Assembly: GCF_009026145.1 (NCBI RefSeq)
Contig: NZ_WBUE01000005.1
Location: 1 to 64,000 of the forward strand
Length of the DNA stretch: 64,000 bases
Reading direction: 5' to 3'
From: Hyphomicrobium sp.
GTDB lineage: Bacteria; Pseudomonadota; Alphaproteobacteria; Rhizobiales; Hyphomicrobiaceae
Shown: positions 9,676 through 19,000 of the stretch, in pieces
How positions within the stretch are numbered: the stretch's first letter is position 1
Layout of the letters: each line of letters begins with the position of its first letter
Program-made: the position numbers and the translations under genes
The notes under the pieces: model-generated
The model's database searches: none
Told to the model about the DNA's origin: nothing
The model's input: only the letters and a program-made list of their open reading frames with translations

Positions 9676-10374
9676 TCAAGACTTTGCGCACTCGATGGCG
9701 ACGGTCTTGCTGGAGCCGAGGCTGACCGTTCCGGCGCTGCTCATGGTGCCCGATGCGCCTGGCTGCTGCGCGTCCTGTCCGAGTGCGCTGGAGAAGGCAT
9801 CGTTAAGCGCCTGCGTGTCGCTGTCGTCGGGCGGCTCGTGGATCGCCGGCTTGCAGCTGGCCGGCGCGTTGGCGCCGAGCTTGATGGCATCCGCCTCGGC
9901 GAAATCAAAGGCGATGAAGTAGCTCGAGTCGAAGACCGCGAAATTGAAGCCCGGGGCGTCAGCAGGGACGGGCGCCTCGAGCGGCAGCGTGAAGTGCAGC
10001 GTGAGAATGCCCTTGTCGCTGTAGTCGAGCCAGTAGTCGACCGGTGGCTTGAACTTCAGCGTCTTGTCGCCGAGCTTGGCGAAGGTGAAGTACTCGAACT
10101 CCTTGAGCCCGTCGATATTGACCTGCGCCAGCTCTTTCAGCTCCTCGCGGTCGTATTTGCCGTCGCCGTTCTTGTCGAGGCCCTCGATGGCTGTCTGCGT
10201 ATAGATCTCGTCGAATGTCCACGCCTGCTGTAGCCCCGTGATGGTGCCGTTGTCGTAGAGCACCGTCTCCTTCATCGTCACCCACACGTGCGGGTGGGCG
10301 CCGGCGCTCGAGGCGGAAAGGCTCAGCCCGGCAGCGATGGCCGCCACAGCTAGGATGAATTTCGCGGGACGCAA
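9676..10374 (-). CDS. DUF1007 family periplasmic protein with EF-hand-like motif
   Basis: AHPHVWVTMKETVLYDNGTITGLQQAWTFDEIYTQ…DKNGDGKYDREEL; typical DUF1007. Confidence 0.88.
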   Translation of the reverse strand: MRPAKFILAVAAIAAGLSLSASSAGAHPHVWVTMKETVLYDNGTITGLQQAWTFDEIYTQTAIEGLDKNGDGKYDREELKELAQVNIDGLKEFEYFTFAKLGDKTLKFKPPVDYWLDYSDKGILTLHFTLPLEAPVPADAPGFNFAVFDSSYFIAFDFAEADAIKLGANAPASCKPAIHEPPDDSDTQALNDAFSSALGQDAQQPGASGTMSSAGTVSLGSSKTVAIECAKS

Positions 10375-10492
10375 GTCGCTTCTCTCCTAGGTCGATGCAG
10401 TAATCACAGTGAGCCCGAACCGGTGACTGCGAAAAGTGGATGGAGCAGGAACGTGGCGGTTGCGTGGTTGGCGAGGCTGCACTAGCGTAGCC

Positions 10493-10508
10493 GGATATTA
10501 TCACATCC
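10493..10508. promoter_or_regulatory. Candidate Zur-type operator (imperfect palindrome)
   Basis: GGATATTATCACATCC, 12/16 symmetric positions, AT-rich, in the divergent DUF1007/znuA intergenic region. Motif match to known Zur boxes is only approximate. Confidence 0.3.
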
Positions 10509-10530
10509 AGCAATCGAATGGATCTATAGC

Positions 10531-11523
10531 ATGGCGGGCGGCCTTTGGACGCTGGGACAGACTTTGCGCGATGCTTGTGCCGGCGCCATGCGGGCGGTTG
10601 GCCTTATGCGCCTGCTTGGCCTGGCCATTACTCCGGTGACGGCGCACGCCGAGGTTGCGGATGTCGTCGTCACCATCAAGCCCATTCATTCCCTCGTCGC
10701 GCGCGTCATGGAAGGCGTCGGAGCCCCGACGTTGCTGGTCGAGGGCGCCGCCTCGCCGCACAGCTTTTCGCTCAAGCCGTCGCAGGTGCGTGCAATCAAT
10801 GCTGCTGCCGTATTCATCCGCGTGTCGGAGCGTCTGGAGCCGTTCACTGCCAAGATCGTCCGCTCGCTGCCCGCAGGCGTTGAGCTCGTGACGCTCGTCG
10901 ACATTCCTGGCCTTCATCTCCTGAGCCAGCGCAAAAACGGAACCTTCGAGGCTCACCGCCACGACCATGCCGCGGCGGACCACGCGGACAAGGACGATGC
11001 CGTCGATGACAGTCATATCTGGCTCGATCCCGACAACGCCAAGGTCATTGGCAACTATGTCGCCGGCGTACTTGGCGCGCGTTATCCGCAGCACGCCGCG
11101 CAGTTCCGGACCAATGCCGAGCGGCTGAGCGCTGAAATCGGTGCGCTGACGAGCGAGCTCGAGGCGACGACCGGGCCGCTGCGCAACAAGCCGTTCGTCG
11201 TCTTTCATGACGCCTATCGGTATTTCGATGCTCGCTTCGACCTCGATGCCGTCGGCTCGATTACGGTTAGCCCCGACGTGCAGCCGAGCGCCAAGCGCTT
11301 GACCGAGCTGCGCCAGAAGATCCGCTCGCTCGAAGCTGTGTGCGTCTTCGCCGAGCCGCTGTTTCAGCCGCGCCTCGTCGCCGCCGTCATCGAGGATACC
11401 GATGCCCGTGCGGGCACGCTTGATCCGGAGGGCACGGGCCTGGAGCCGGGTCCGCAGCTCTACTTCGTGCTGATGCGCAATCTCGCTGCTAGTCTGAAGT
11501 CGTGCCTCGCCCCGGCATCGTGA
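10531..11523 (+). CDS. znuA: Zinc ABC transporter substrate-binding protein
   Basis: VVTIKPIHSLVARVMEGVG, His-rich loop EAHRHDHAAADHADKDDAVDDSHIWLDPDNA, FHDAYRYFDARFDL: ZnuA family. Confidence 0.92.
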   Translation: MAGGLWTLGQTLRDACAGAMRAVGLMRLLGLAITPVTAHAEVADVVVTIKPIHSLVARVMEGVGAPTLLVEGAASPHSFSLKPSQVRAINAAAVFIRVSERLEPFTAKIVRSLPAGVELVTLVDIPGLHLLSQRKNGTFEAHRHDHAAADHADKDDAVDDSHIWLDPDNAKVIGNYVAGVLGARYPQHAAQFRTNAERLSAEIGALTSELEATTGPLRNKPFVVFHDAYRYFDARFDLDAVGSITVSPDVQPSAKRLTELRQKIRSLEAVCVFAEPLFQPRLVAAVIEDTDARAGTLDPEGTGLEPGPQLYFVLMRNLAASLKSCLAPAS

Positions 11524-11536
11524 GGCCGAAAAGCGA

Positions 11537-11560
11537 AAGGGCAGCGCGAACGCTGCCCTT
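11537..11560 (-). terminator. Rho-independent terminator for the 11590-12600 gene
   Basis: Perfect 10-bp stem AAGGGCAGCG-N4-CGCTGCCCTT; on the minus strand the loop is TTCG and the stem is followed by T-rich TCGCTTTTC. Confidence 0.75.
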
Positions 11561-11589
11561 CAGCGTTGAAATATCGCGCCCGGCCTGGC

Positions 11590-12600
11590 TTAGAGCGAAG
11601 CGCTCTTGCCCGGCTCGTCCGAATGGACGGACGTAGCCTTTTTGGCATCCTCGGCGGCCTTCTTGGCAGCCTCGGCAGCGGCGCGGGCAGCCTCAGCAGC
11701 CTTGGCGGCGGCTGCCGCCGCCCTTTCGGCGATGGCCGCCGCGTCGTCGTGCGGGGCGGCAGCGGCGGTCTCATGCTTCTTGTGCGCTTCGGTCTTCTTG
11801 GGGACCTTGCGCTCGAGCGGCTTCTCAGCCGCGGCGGCGAGCGTCGCGTCGTCGGCGTTGGGGTCGACGGCAGGCGCACCCATGTCGTTCGTTGCCGCTA
11901 CCGTCTCGACGGCAGCCGACGGCGTGCGCGGGCGGATGCTGCGCGGTGGGCTCTTGTAGGCGGGTGCCGAGGCCATCGGATTGAAGGGCGCCGGCTCGTC
12001 GCCGGAAGCGACCGCCTGACTGTTGAAGCGTTGCCAGGTCACGGTGACCTTGGTGCCGACGGGCACGCGCGGATAAAGGTCGAGCACGTCCTCGTTGAGC
12101 ATGCGGATGCAGCCCTTCGATACCGCCTGGCCGATGGTCCACGGCGCGTCGGTGCCGTGAATGCGATAGGTGCTGGAGCCGAGGTACATGGCGCGCACGC
12201 CGAGCGGGTTCATGCGATGTCCGCCCGGGACCCACAGCGGCAGCTTCGGGTTTTCGCGCAGCATCTCGGGGGTCGGGCGCCACGATGGGTTCACGCGCTT
12301 GTCGGTGACGCTGGTCGTGCCCTGCCAGCGGCTCTGCTCGCGCGGCACGGCAATGGGATAGCTGGTGGCCGTCCCGGCCTTGGTGATGAGGTACAGCCGG
12401 CGATCGCCGAAGCTGACGATGATCTGCCCGGGCGTGTATTTGGGGTCGAACGAAACAGTCTGCTTGCCGCCGCCCCACTCCTGGCTGCCGCCCCAGAGAA
12501 ATTCGAACAAACCCTGGGCGTGCGCCTGCGGCGCAGCGACGGGGGCGGTGGCGGCGAGGGCTGCCAGGGCAAGAGAACTCATCAGACTGCGGGAGGGCAT
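11590..12600 (-). CDS. L,D-transpeptidase (YkuD/ErfK) with Ala/Lys-rich C-terminal tail
   Basis: GQIIVSFGDRRLYLITKAGTATSYPIAV…YRIHGTDAPWTIGQAVSKGCIRMLNEDVLDLY (SxGCxR motif); tail AAAAAAKAAEAARAAAEAAKKAAEDAKKA. Confidence 0.93.
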   Translation of the reverse strand: MPSRSLMSSLALAALAATAPVAAPQAHAQGLFEFLWGGSQEWGGGKQTVSFDPKYTPGQIIVSFGDRRLYLITKAGTATSYPIAVPREQSRWQGTTSVTDKRVNPSWRPTPEMLRENPKLPLWVPGGHRMNPLGVRAMYLGSSTYRIHGTDAPWTIGQAVSKGCIRMLNEDVLDLYPRVPVGTKVTVTWQRFNSQAVASGDEPAPFNPMASAPAYKSPPRSIRPRTPSAAVETVAATNDMGAPAVDPNADDATLAAAAEKPLERKVPKKTEAHKKHETAAAAPHDDAAAIAERAAAAAAKAAEAARAAAEAAKKAAEDAKKATSVHSDEPGKSASL

Positions 12601-12967
12601 TGCTGAATGGCTCCGGAAGGTTCAGCTCGGTTGGAGGGAGCTTGAGGCGATATGGTGAATGCAGCGTATATAACAGTCCCACTTTTTCGCGGCAGAGCAT
12701 GCAGGACACAGTTGTCCTCGGATCGCACCCTGGATGGCGGTTTGGGGATTTTTTGCCCGCGTTGTTTCCTTCATGCACGCTGAAGGGCCTGGATATGCGG
12801 CATTTGCCTGCTTGAAGGTGCGGCAGGCGAGTCGCGCGTCATGCTGATTCGGTGCTTGGCAAGAGCTGTGCTGTGGAAAAAACCGCACATCGAAGTGGCG
12901 CCTGCGCAACCATAATTTCCTCTTTTTGTTCCCTTTTTGATCTTGACCTAAATCGCTCTCGCGTCTA

Positions 12968-12982
12968 GAACAAAAAAAGAAC
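12968..12982. promoter_or_regulatory. LexA/SOS box (alphaproteobacterial GTTC-N7-GTTC type)
   Basis: GAAC-AAAAAAA-GAAC at 12968-12982 (GTTC-N7-GTTC on the minus strand), ~50 bp upstream of imuA. Confidence 0.85.
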
Positions 12983-13031
12983 GCGACGGCATTCGAGCTG
13001 CCGTCGCCTCGGTTGGTGCGAGAGCGTTCCC

Positions 13032-14066
13032 GTGGACCAGGCGGCCCCATCCCCCACCCCACCGTCCGGCCGTCTGCAGCGGATCTCGCGGCCAGAGCCA
13101 AGCCCCAGTGCGTGTCCGCGTAACGGGTTGCGTAGCGTTGGGCTTAGGCGCTCTTGCCCGAACCGGAACGGCGAGTCCCTCCTCGCCGTTCCGGAGGACG
13201 GGGTCTTGGCGGGCAACCAGGCGGATGTGCTCGCCGATCTGCGCACGCGCATTACGGCGCTGGAGCGTAGCCATTCTCTCATCGCTTCGCCCGAGTCTGC
13301 GGTGCAGCCCCAAGGCTCTCTCGCGGGTGTGTGGACGCTCGGCGCCGCCGAGCTCGACCACCGTCTTGGCGCTGGCCTAGATGCCGCCTCCCTGCACGAG
13401 GTGAAGGCCGAGCCGCACGCATCGGGCGTTGCGGCGGGCGCCGGTGCCGGCAATTGGGCGGCAGCGCTCGGCTTTGCCTTGCGCCTGGCCGTGCGCCGGC
13501 TGCACAGCATCGAGACTTCGCATGCGGGCCCTCCACGCATCCTGTGGTGCTGGCCGTCCGTGTTCGCGCGCGAACTCGGCGCGCTCTACGGGCATGGTCT
13601 TGCCACGCTCGGCCTCGAGCCATCGACGTGGCTGTTCGCCGAGACGGCGCGTGCCGGCGACGCGCTGTGGGCGATGGAGGAAGGCCTGCGCTCTGAGAGC
13701 CTGGCGCTCGTCATCGGCGTCTTGGGCGAGGTGGAGCTGACGCCGGCTCGCCGCTTGAGCCTTGCCGCGGCGGAGCATTCGACACCCTGTCTCATCGTCA
13801 CCGATCCACGTCTTTCCCCCGCCGGATCTACCGCCACACGCTGGCGCGTCGGAGCACGCAAGAGCGCCTCGCATCCTTTCGACGGGGCGGCGCCCGGTGC
13901 GTCCCGCTACGCGGTCGCGCTGGAACGCTGCCGGCATCGCCCGCTGACGCGTGAGCCGCTGCCTTACCTCTTGGAATGGTCGGATGAAACGCATCGTTTC
14001 CGTGTGGCTGCCGCTGTGGCCCATCGAGCGGATGCGCCGCGCGCAGCCGTCGCTGGTTCCCGATGA
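13032..14066 (+). CDS. imuA: Error-prone repair protein ImuA
   Basis: RecA-like/SulA-like ImuA pattern: ADLRTRITALERS…LGAAELDHRLGAGLDAASLHEV…GFALRLAVRRLHS…PPRILWCWPSVFARELGALYGHGLATLGL; directly upstream of imuB. Start codon (GTG) uncertain. Confidence 0.85.
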   Translation: MDQAAPSPTPPSGRLQRISRPEPSPSACPRNGLRSVGLRRSCPNRNGESLLAVPEDGVLAGNQADVLADLRTRITALERSHSLIASPESAVQPQGSLAGVWTLGAAELDHRLGAGLDAASLHEVKAEPHASGVAAGAGAGNWAAALGFALRLAVRRLHSIETSHAGPPRILWCWPSVFARELGALYGHGLATLGLEPSTWLFAETARAGDALWAMEEGLRSESLALVIGVLGEVELTPARRLSLAAAEHSTPCLIVTDPRLSPAGSTATRWRVGARKSASHPFDGAAPGASRYAVALERCRHRPLTREPLPYLLEWSDETHRFRVAAAVAHRADAPRAAVAGSR

Positions 14067-15519
14067 TGCGCCGCTGGCGCTCGTCGAAACGGGCACGCAT
14101 GGCATCCGCATCACCGCCGTAAACCCCTATGCGGCGGGGAAAGGCGCGCGCATCGGTCAGGCCCTCGCCGATGCGCGCGCCGCCTTGCCGGGGCTCCTGA
14201 CGCAGCCGGCCGATAGGCGCCGCGACCGCGCCGCGCTGTTGCGCCTCGCCCGTTGGTGCGGACGCTACGGTCCCAATCGCAATATCGATGGCGACGACGG
14301 GTTGTGGATCGACATCACTGGCGTTGCGCACCTTTACGGCGGCGAAGCGAGATTGCTCGATGATCTCATCGCCAGGCTCTCACGCTTTCAGCTGACGGCA
14401 CGCGCCGGCCTCGCCGATACACTCGGTGCTGCGCACGCGCTCGCCCGCTATGCCCCCTCACCAGCGCTGGCGCGTGAAGGAAAGGCCGAAGCGCAGCTTG
14501 CCAAGCTGCCCGTCGAAGCCTTGCGGCTGGCGCCGGACACCGTGCTGCTCTTGAAGCGCCTCGGCCTCAACCGCATCGGTGATCTCTACCGTCTGCCGCG
14601 CGCGGCATTGCAGCGCCGCTTCCGCTCGGCCAAGGGCGTCGAAGCGGTGTTGACGCGCCTCGATCAGGCCCTGGGCGTACGGGCCGAGCCTTGCCAACCG
14701 CTCATCGAGCCGCCGGCCCTCTACGTGCAGCGCTGCTGGCCCGATCCGCTCATCTCGCCTGAGCGACTCGAAGCCGAGACAGCGCGGCTGGCGCAAGAGC
14801 TGTGCGCGCATCTTGCCGCGCGTGGGCTCGGCGCCCGTCGTCTTTGCCTGTCGCTCTACCGCGCCGACGGCAGCATCGCCGAAGCGCGCGTCGGCTTGAG
14901 CTCACCCTCGTGGGCGCCCGAGCATATGACGGTGCTCATCGGCGAGAAGCTCTCGGCGCTCGATGCCGGCTTCGGCGTCGATGTGATGGTGCTGGCGGCG
15001 GTGCAGGTGGAAAAGCCGTCCGGGCAGCAGGGTGCGCTCGCCCCGCGCTTGAAGGGCGGGGCACGTGCCGATGCGGCGCAGCTCGTCGACCGCCTGGCCA
15101 ACCGTCTCGGTGCGACGCGTATCACGCGGCTAGAGCCGCGCTCGAGCCACATCCCCGAGCGTGCCGAGGCGCATGTTGCGGCGCTCGCGCGCGCGCACGA
15201 GCACTCTTGGCCGCTGCCTTGCGGTCCGGCGCGCCCGCCGCTGCTGCTGGCGCACCCGGAGCCGATCGGCGTCGTCGCCGAGGTGCCGGAGGGGCCGCCG
15301 GCGCGCTTTACCTGGCGCCGGGTTGAGCACCGCATCGTGCGCGCGCAAGGCCCGCAGCGCGTCGCGCCCGAATGGTGGGACGAGATCGCGCAGAGCGGCA
15401 CGCGCGACTACTACCGCATCGAGGACGAGGGCGGCGCCGGCTACTGGGTGTTCCGCGAGGGGCTCTATGGGCGCGAGGAGGCGGCGCCGCGCTGGTTCCT
15501 GCACGGACTGTTCGGGTAA
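13984..15519 (+). CDS. imuB: DNA polymerase Y-family protein ImuB
   Basis: MKRIVSVWLPLWPIERMRR…GDDGLWIDITGVAHLYGGEARLLDDLIARL…GLADTLGAAHALARYAP; overlaps the imuA 3' end. Confidence 0.92.
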   Translation: MKRIVSVWLPLWPIERMRRAQPSLVPDDAPLALVETGTHGIRITAVNPYAAGKGARIGQALADARAALPGLLTQPADRRRDRAALLRLARWCGRYGPNRNIDGDDGLWIDITGVAHLYGGEARLLDDLIARLSRFQLTARAGLADTLGAAHALARYAPSPALAREGKAEAQLAKLPVEALRLAPDTVLLLKRLGLNRIGDLYRLPRAALQRRFRSAKGVEAVLTRLDQALGVRAEPCQPLIEPPALYVQRCWPDPLISPERLEAETARLAQELCAHLAARGLGARRLCLSLYRADGSIAEARVGLSSPSWAPEHMTVLIGEKLSALDAGFGVDVMVLAAVQVEKPSGQQGALAPRLKGGARADAAQLVDRLANRLGATRITRLEPRSSHIPERAEAHVAALARAHEHSWPLPCGPARPPLLLAHPEPIGVVAEVPEGPPARFTWRRVEHRIVRAQGPQRVAPEWWDEIAQSGTRDYYRIEDEGGAGYWVFREGLYGREEAAPRWFLHGLFG

Positions 15520-15536
15520 GGAAGTGAGTACGGGGA

Positions 15537-16013
15537 GTGAGTATGACGATGAGCTTTGATACTTTATCGTTTGCCAAGCGATTGACCGAGGCCGGCGAGA
15601 AGCCGGCAGTGGCCGAGGCACACGCCATGGCGCTCAAGGAATTCGTGATGGATACCATCGCTACCAAAGCAGATCTACGTGATCTCAGCCGCAGCCTCGG
15701 CGAGGAGATCCAGGATGTGCGCGATGATATCCAGGGGGTGCGTGGCGAAATCGCCGATGTCCGCTCCGAGATGCGGGGCGAGTTCGCAAAGGTGCGCACC
15801 GAGATCGACGGTTTGCGTGGCGAGCTTCATCAGGAGCTTGCTTCCTTCCGCAAGGAGGTGAATGAGCGCTTCGCCACCAAGGACGAGCTGCGTCACGAGA
15901 TCGGCCTGTTGCGCAAGGACATCGACGCCATGGGTCTGAAGCTCACGGTGCGCATGGGCGGCATGCTCGCCGTTGCCGTTGGCGCGGTGGCGACGCTCGG
16001 CAAGGTGGTCTGA
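15537..16013 (+). CDS. Coiled-coil (DUF1640/CCDC90-like) protein with C-terminal TM segment
   Basis: MSFDTLSFAKRLTEAGEKPAVAEAHAMALKEF…TKADLRDL…EEIQDVRDDIQGVRGEIADVRSEMRGE…MGGMLAVAVGAVATLGKVV. Confidence 0.8.
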   Translation: MSMTMSFDTLSFAKRLTEAGEKPAVAEAHAMALKEFVMDTIATKADLRDLSRSLGEEIQDVRDDIQGVRGEIADVRSEMRGEFAKVRTEIDGLRGELHQELASFRKEVNERFATKDELRHEIGLLRKDIDAMGLKLTVRMGGMLAVAVGAVATLGKVV

Positions 16014-16018
16014 TTGCC

Positions 16019-19000
16019 GTGAGCGCTTTTAAGAACAAAACGACAACACGTTACGCCGAGCTGCAGGTGACGACCAACTTCTCGTTCCTGCGCGGGGCTT
16101 CGCACGCCGAGGAGCTCGTCGCACAGGCGCATGCGCTAGGCTTGTCGGCGCTTGCCGTCACCGATCGCAACACGCTCGCCGGCGTCGTGCGTGCGCACCT
16201 CGCGGCGAAGGAGCTGGGTCTGAAGCTGATCGTCGGGGCGCGGCTCGACCTGCAGGATGCGCCGAGCCTCTTGTGTCTGCCGCGCGACCGGCAAGCCTAT
16301 GGGCGCCTGTCGCGGCTTTTGTCTTTAGGTCAGATGCGCGCCAAGAAGGGCGCGTGCACGCTCTTTCTCGATGACGTTGCGCGCCACGCCGAGGGTCAAA
16401 TTTTCCTCGCGCTTCCCCCTGACGACTGGGATTGGCGCATGCTCACGCCTGCCGCCGCAGAGGTGTCCTCTACTGCCGCCATCCTTCCTTTCCGCAATAC
16501 GAAAATTTCCTCCTCTTCCCGCGTGCGTCACGCTGAAAGCGTGCCTTCGGCACGACGAGAGGGCGGGGGTGAGGGGCCGAAGTTGGCGCCGAAGCAAGAG
16601 GTTGCCCCTCACCCTAACCCTCTCCCCATGCAAAAGGGCATGGGGAGAGGGGATGTGACCTTCGAAGCGGAGCTGCGGCGCGTGAAGCAGGTGCTGGGAG
16701 ATGGAGCGCAGCTCTATCTCGCGGCGAGCTACACCTATCGCGGCGACGACCGGGCGCGCATCGCCGCGCTGGGCGCGCTGGCAGAGCGTTGCGGCACTCC
16801 GCTCGTCGCCACGGGCGACGTGCTCTATCACGCCCCGCACCGGCGCCCGCTGCAGGACGTCCTTTCCTGCGTGCGCGAGAAGACGACCATCAGAGAAGCC
16901 GGCCTCGAGCTCGAGGCCAACGCCGAACGTCACCTCAAATGGCCGATGGAGATGACGCGCCTGTTCCGCGGCCACGAGGACGCCATCGCCCGCACGCTGC
17001 AGATCGCCGAGGCCTGCCGCTTCTCGCTCGACGAGCTCGTCTACGAATACCCCGACGAGCCGACGCCGTCCGGCAAGACCCCGCAACAACACCTCGAGCA
17101 GCTCTCCTGGGAAGGCGCGCGCTGGCGCTTCCCCGACGGCATCCCCGACAAGGTGCATGCCCTCATCGCGCGCGAGCTGCAACTGATCGATCAGCTCAAC
17201 TACGCGCCCTACTTCCTCACCGTGCACGACATCGTGCGCTTCGCGCGTTCGAAGGGCATCCTCTGCCAAGGGCGCGGCTCGGCCGCCAACTCCGCCGTCT
17301 GCTACTGCCTCGCCATCACAGCGGTAAACCCGACCGAGATCGACGTGCTGTTCGAGCGCTTCGTCTCCCCCGAGCGCCGTGAGCCGCCCGACATCGACGT
17401 CGACTTCGAGCACGAGCGGCGCGAGGAGGTGATCCAGTACATCTACGCGCGCTACGGTCGGAATCGCGCCGGGCTCGCCGCCACCGTCATCTCCTATCGC
17501 GCGCGCTCGGCGGTGCGCGACGTCGGCAAGGCGATGGGGCTGTCGGAGGATACGGTCGCGGCGCTCGCCGGCATGGTGTGGGGCACGACCAGCGGCGGAG
17601 AGCTGCCCGAGAAGCACGTGCGCGCCGCCGGTCTCGATCCCAAAGATCCGCTGCTGGCAACGGTGCTGGAGCTGGCGCACGAGCTGATGGGCTTTCCGCG
17701 CCACTTGTCGCAGCACGTCGGCGGCTTCGTTCTGACGCGCGGGCCGCTTATCGAGGTCGTCCCCGTCGGCAACGCGGCGATGGAGGACCGCACCTTCATC
17801 GAGTGGGACAAGGACGACATCGCCGCCCTCGGCCTGCTCAAGGTCGACGTCCTGGCGCTCGGCATGCTCACCTGCATCCGCCGCGCCTTCGACCTCATCG
17901 AGCGTCACGAGGGCAAGGCGATGACGCTCGCCTCGGTGCCGCGCGAGGATCCTGCCGTCTACGACATGCTGTGCAGGGCCGATTCCATTGGCGTATTCCA
18001 GGTGGAAAGCCGCGCGCAGATGAACATGCTGCCGCGCCTCAAGCCGCGCTGCTTCTACGATCTCGTCATCGAGGTGGCGATCGTGCGCCCGGGGCCCATC
18101 CAGGGCGACATGGTGCACCCCTACCTGCGCCGCCGCGACGGTGTGGAGCCGGAGCATTATCCCTCGCCATCCCCTGAGCACGGCCCCAGGGACGAATTAA
18201 AGAACATCCTCGGCAAGACCAAGGGCGTGCCGCTATTCCAGGAGCAGGCGATGCGCATCGCGCTTATCGCCGCCAAGTTCTCCGACGCGGAGGTGAACGA
18301 GTTGCGCAAGGCGATGGCGACCTTCCGCCGCCGCGGCACCATCGGGCTTTTAGAGGAGAAAATGGTCTCGCGCATGACGGCGCGCGGCTATGATGCGGCA
18401 TTCGCGCAGCGCTGCTTCAACCAGATCAAGGGCTTCGGCGAGTACGGCTTTCCCGAGAGCCACGCGGCGAGCTTCGCGCACCTCGTCTATGTGTCGTCGT
18501 GGATCAAGTGCCACCATCCGGCGGCGTTCGCGGCGGCGCTCTTGAACTCGCAGCCGATGGGCTTTTACGCGCCGGCGCAGATCGTGCGCGATGCGCGCGA
18601 GCATGCCGTCGAGGTGCGCGAGGCGGACGTCAATCTCTCCGACTGGGACTGCACCCTGGAGGCGGGAGGCGCCGACGGCCGGCCGGCGCTGCGGCTCGGC
18701 CTGCGTCAGATCGACGGCCTGCAGGAGGAGGAGATCAAGAAGCTCGTCGCCGTGCGCGGAGCTTCCCTCTCCCCATCGTTTCTTCAGCGATGGGGAGAGG
18801 GTCAGGGTGAGGGGCAGTCGCTGGCTCCGGCGCAAGTTGTTGCCCCTCACCCCGGCCCTCTCGTCGTGCCGAAGGCACGCTTTCAGCGTGACGCTAGCGG
18901 GGAGAGGGGGAAGTTCCGCGACGTGCACGATCTGTGGGCGCGGGGGCGGCTGCGCCTCGCCACGCTCGAGAAGCTCGCCGCGGCGGATGCCTTCCGCTCC

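Noticed and set aside
16325-18181. 618-aa minus-strand ORF within dnaE2
   Set aside because: Antisense shadow of the conserved DnaE2 core; composition (Arg/His/Asp/Gly/Val-rich) is typical of spurious ORFs.
16511-18911. Idea that the extra DnaE2 segments are inteins or introns
   Set aside because: Only ~47-50 codons each, without intein splice-junction motifs, and the two are inverted copies of one palindromic DNA repeat.
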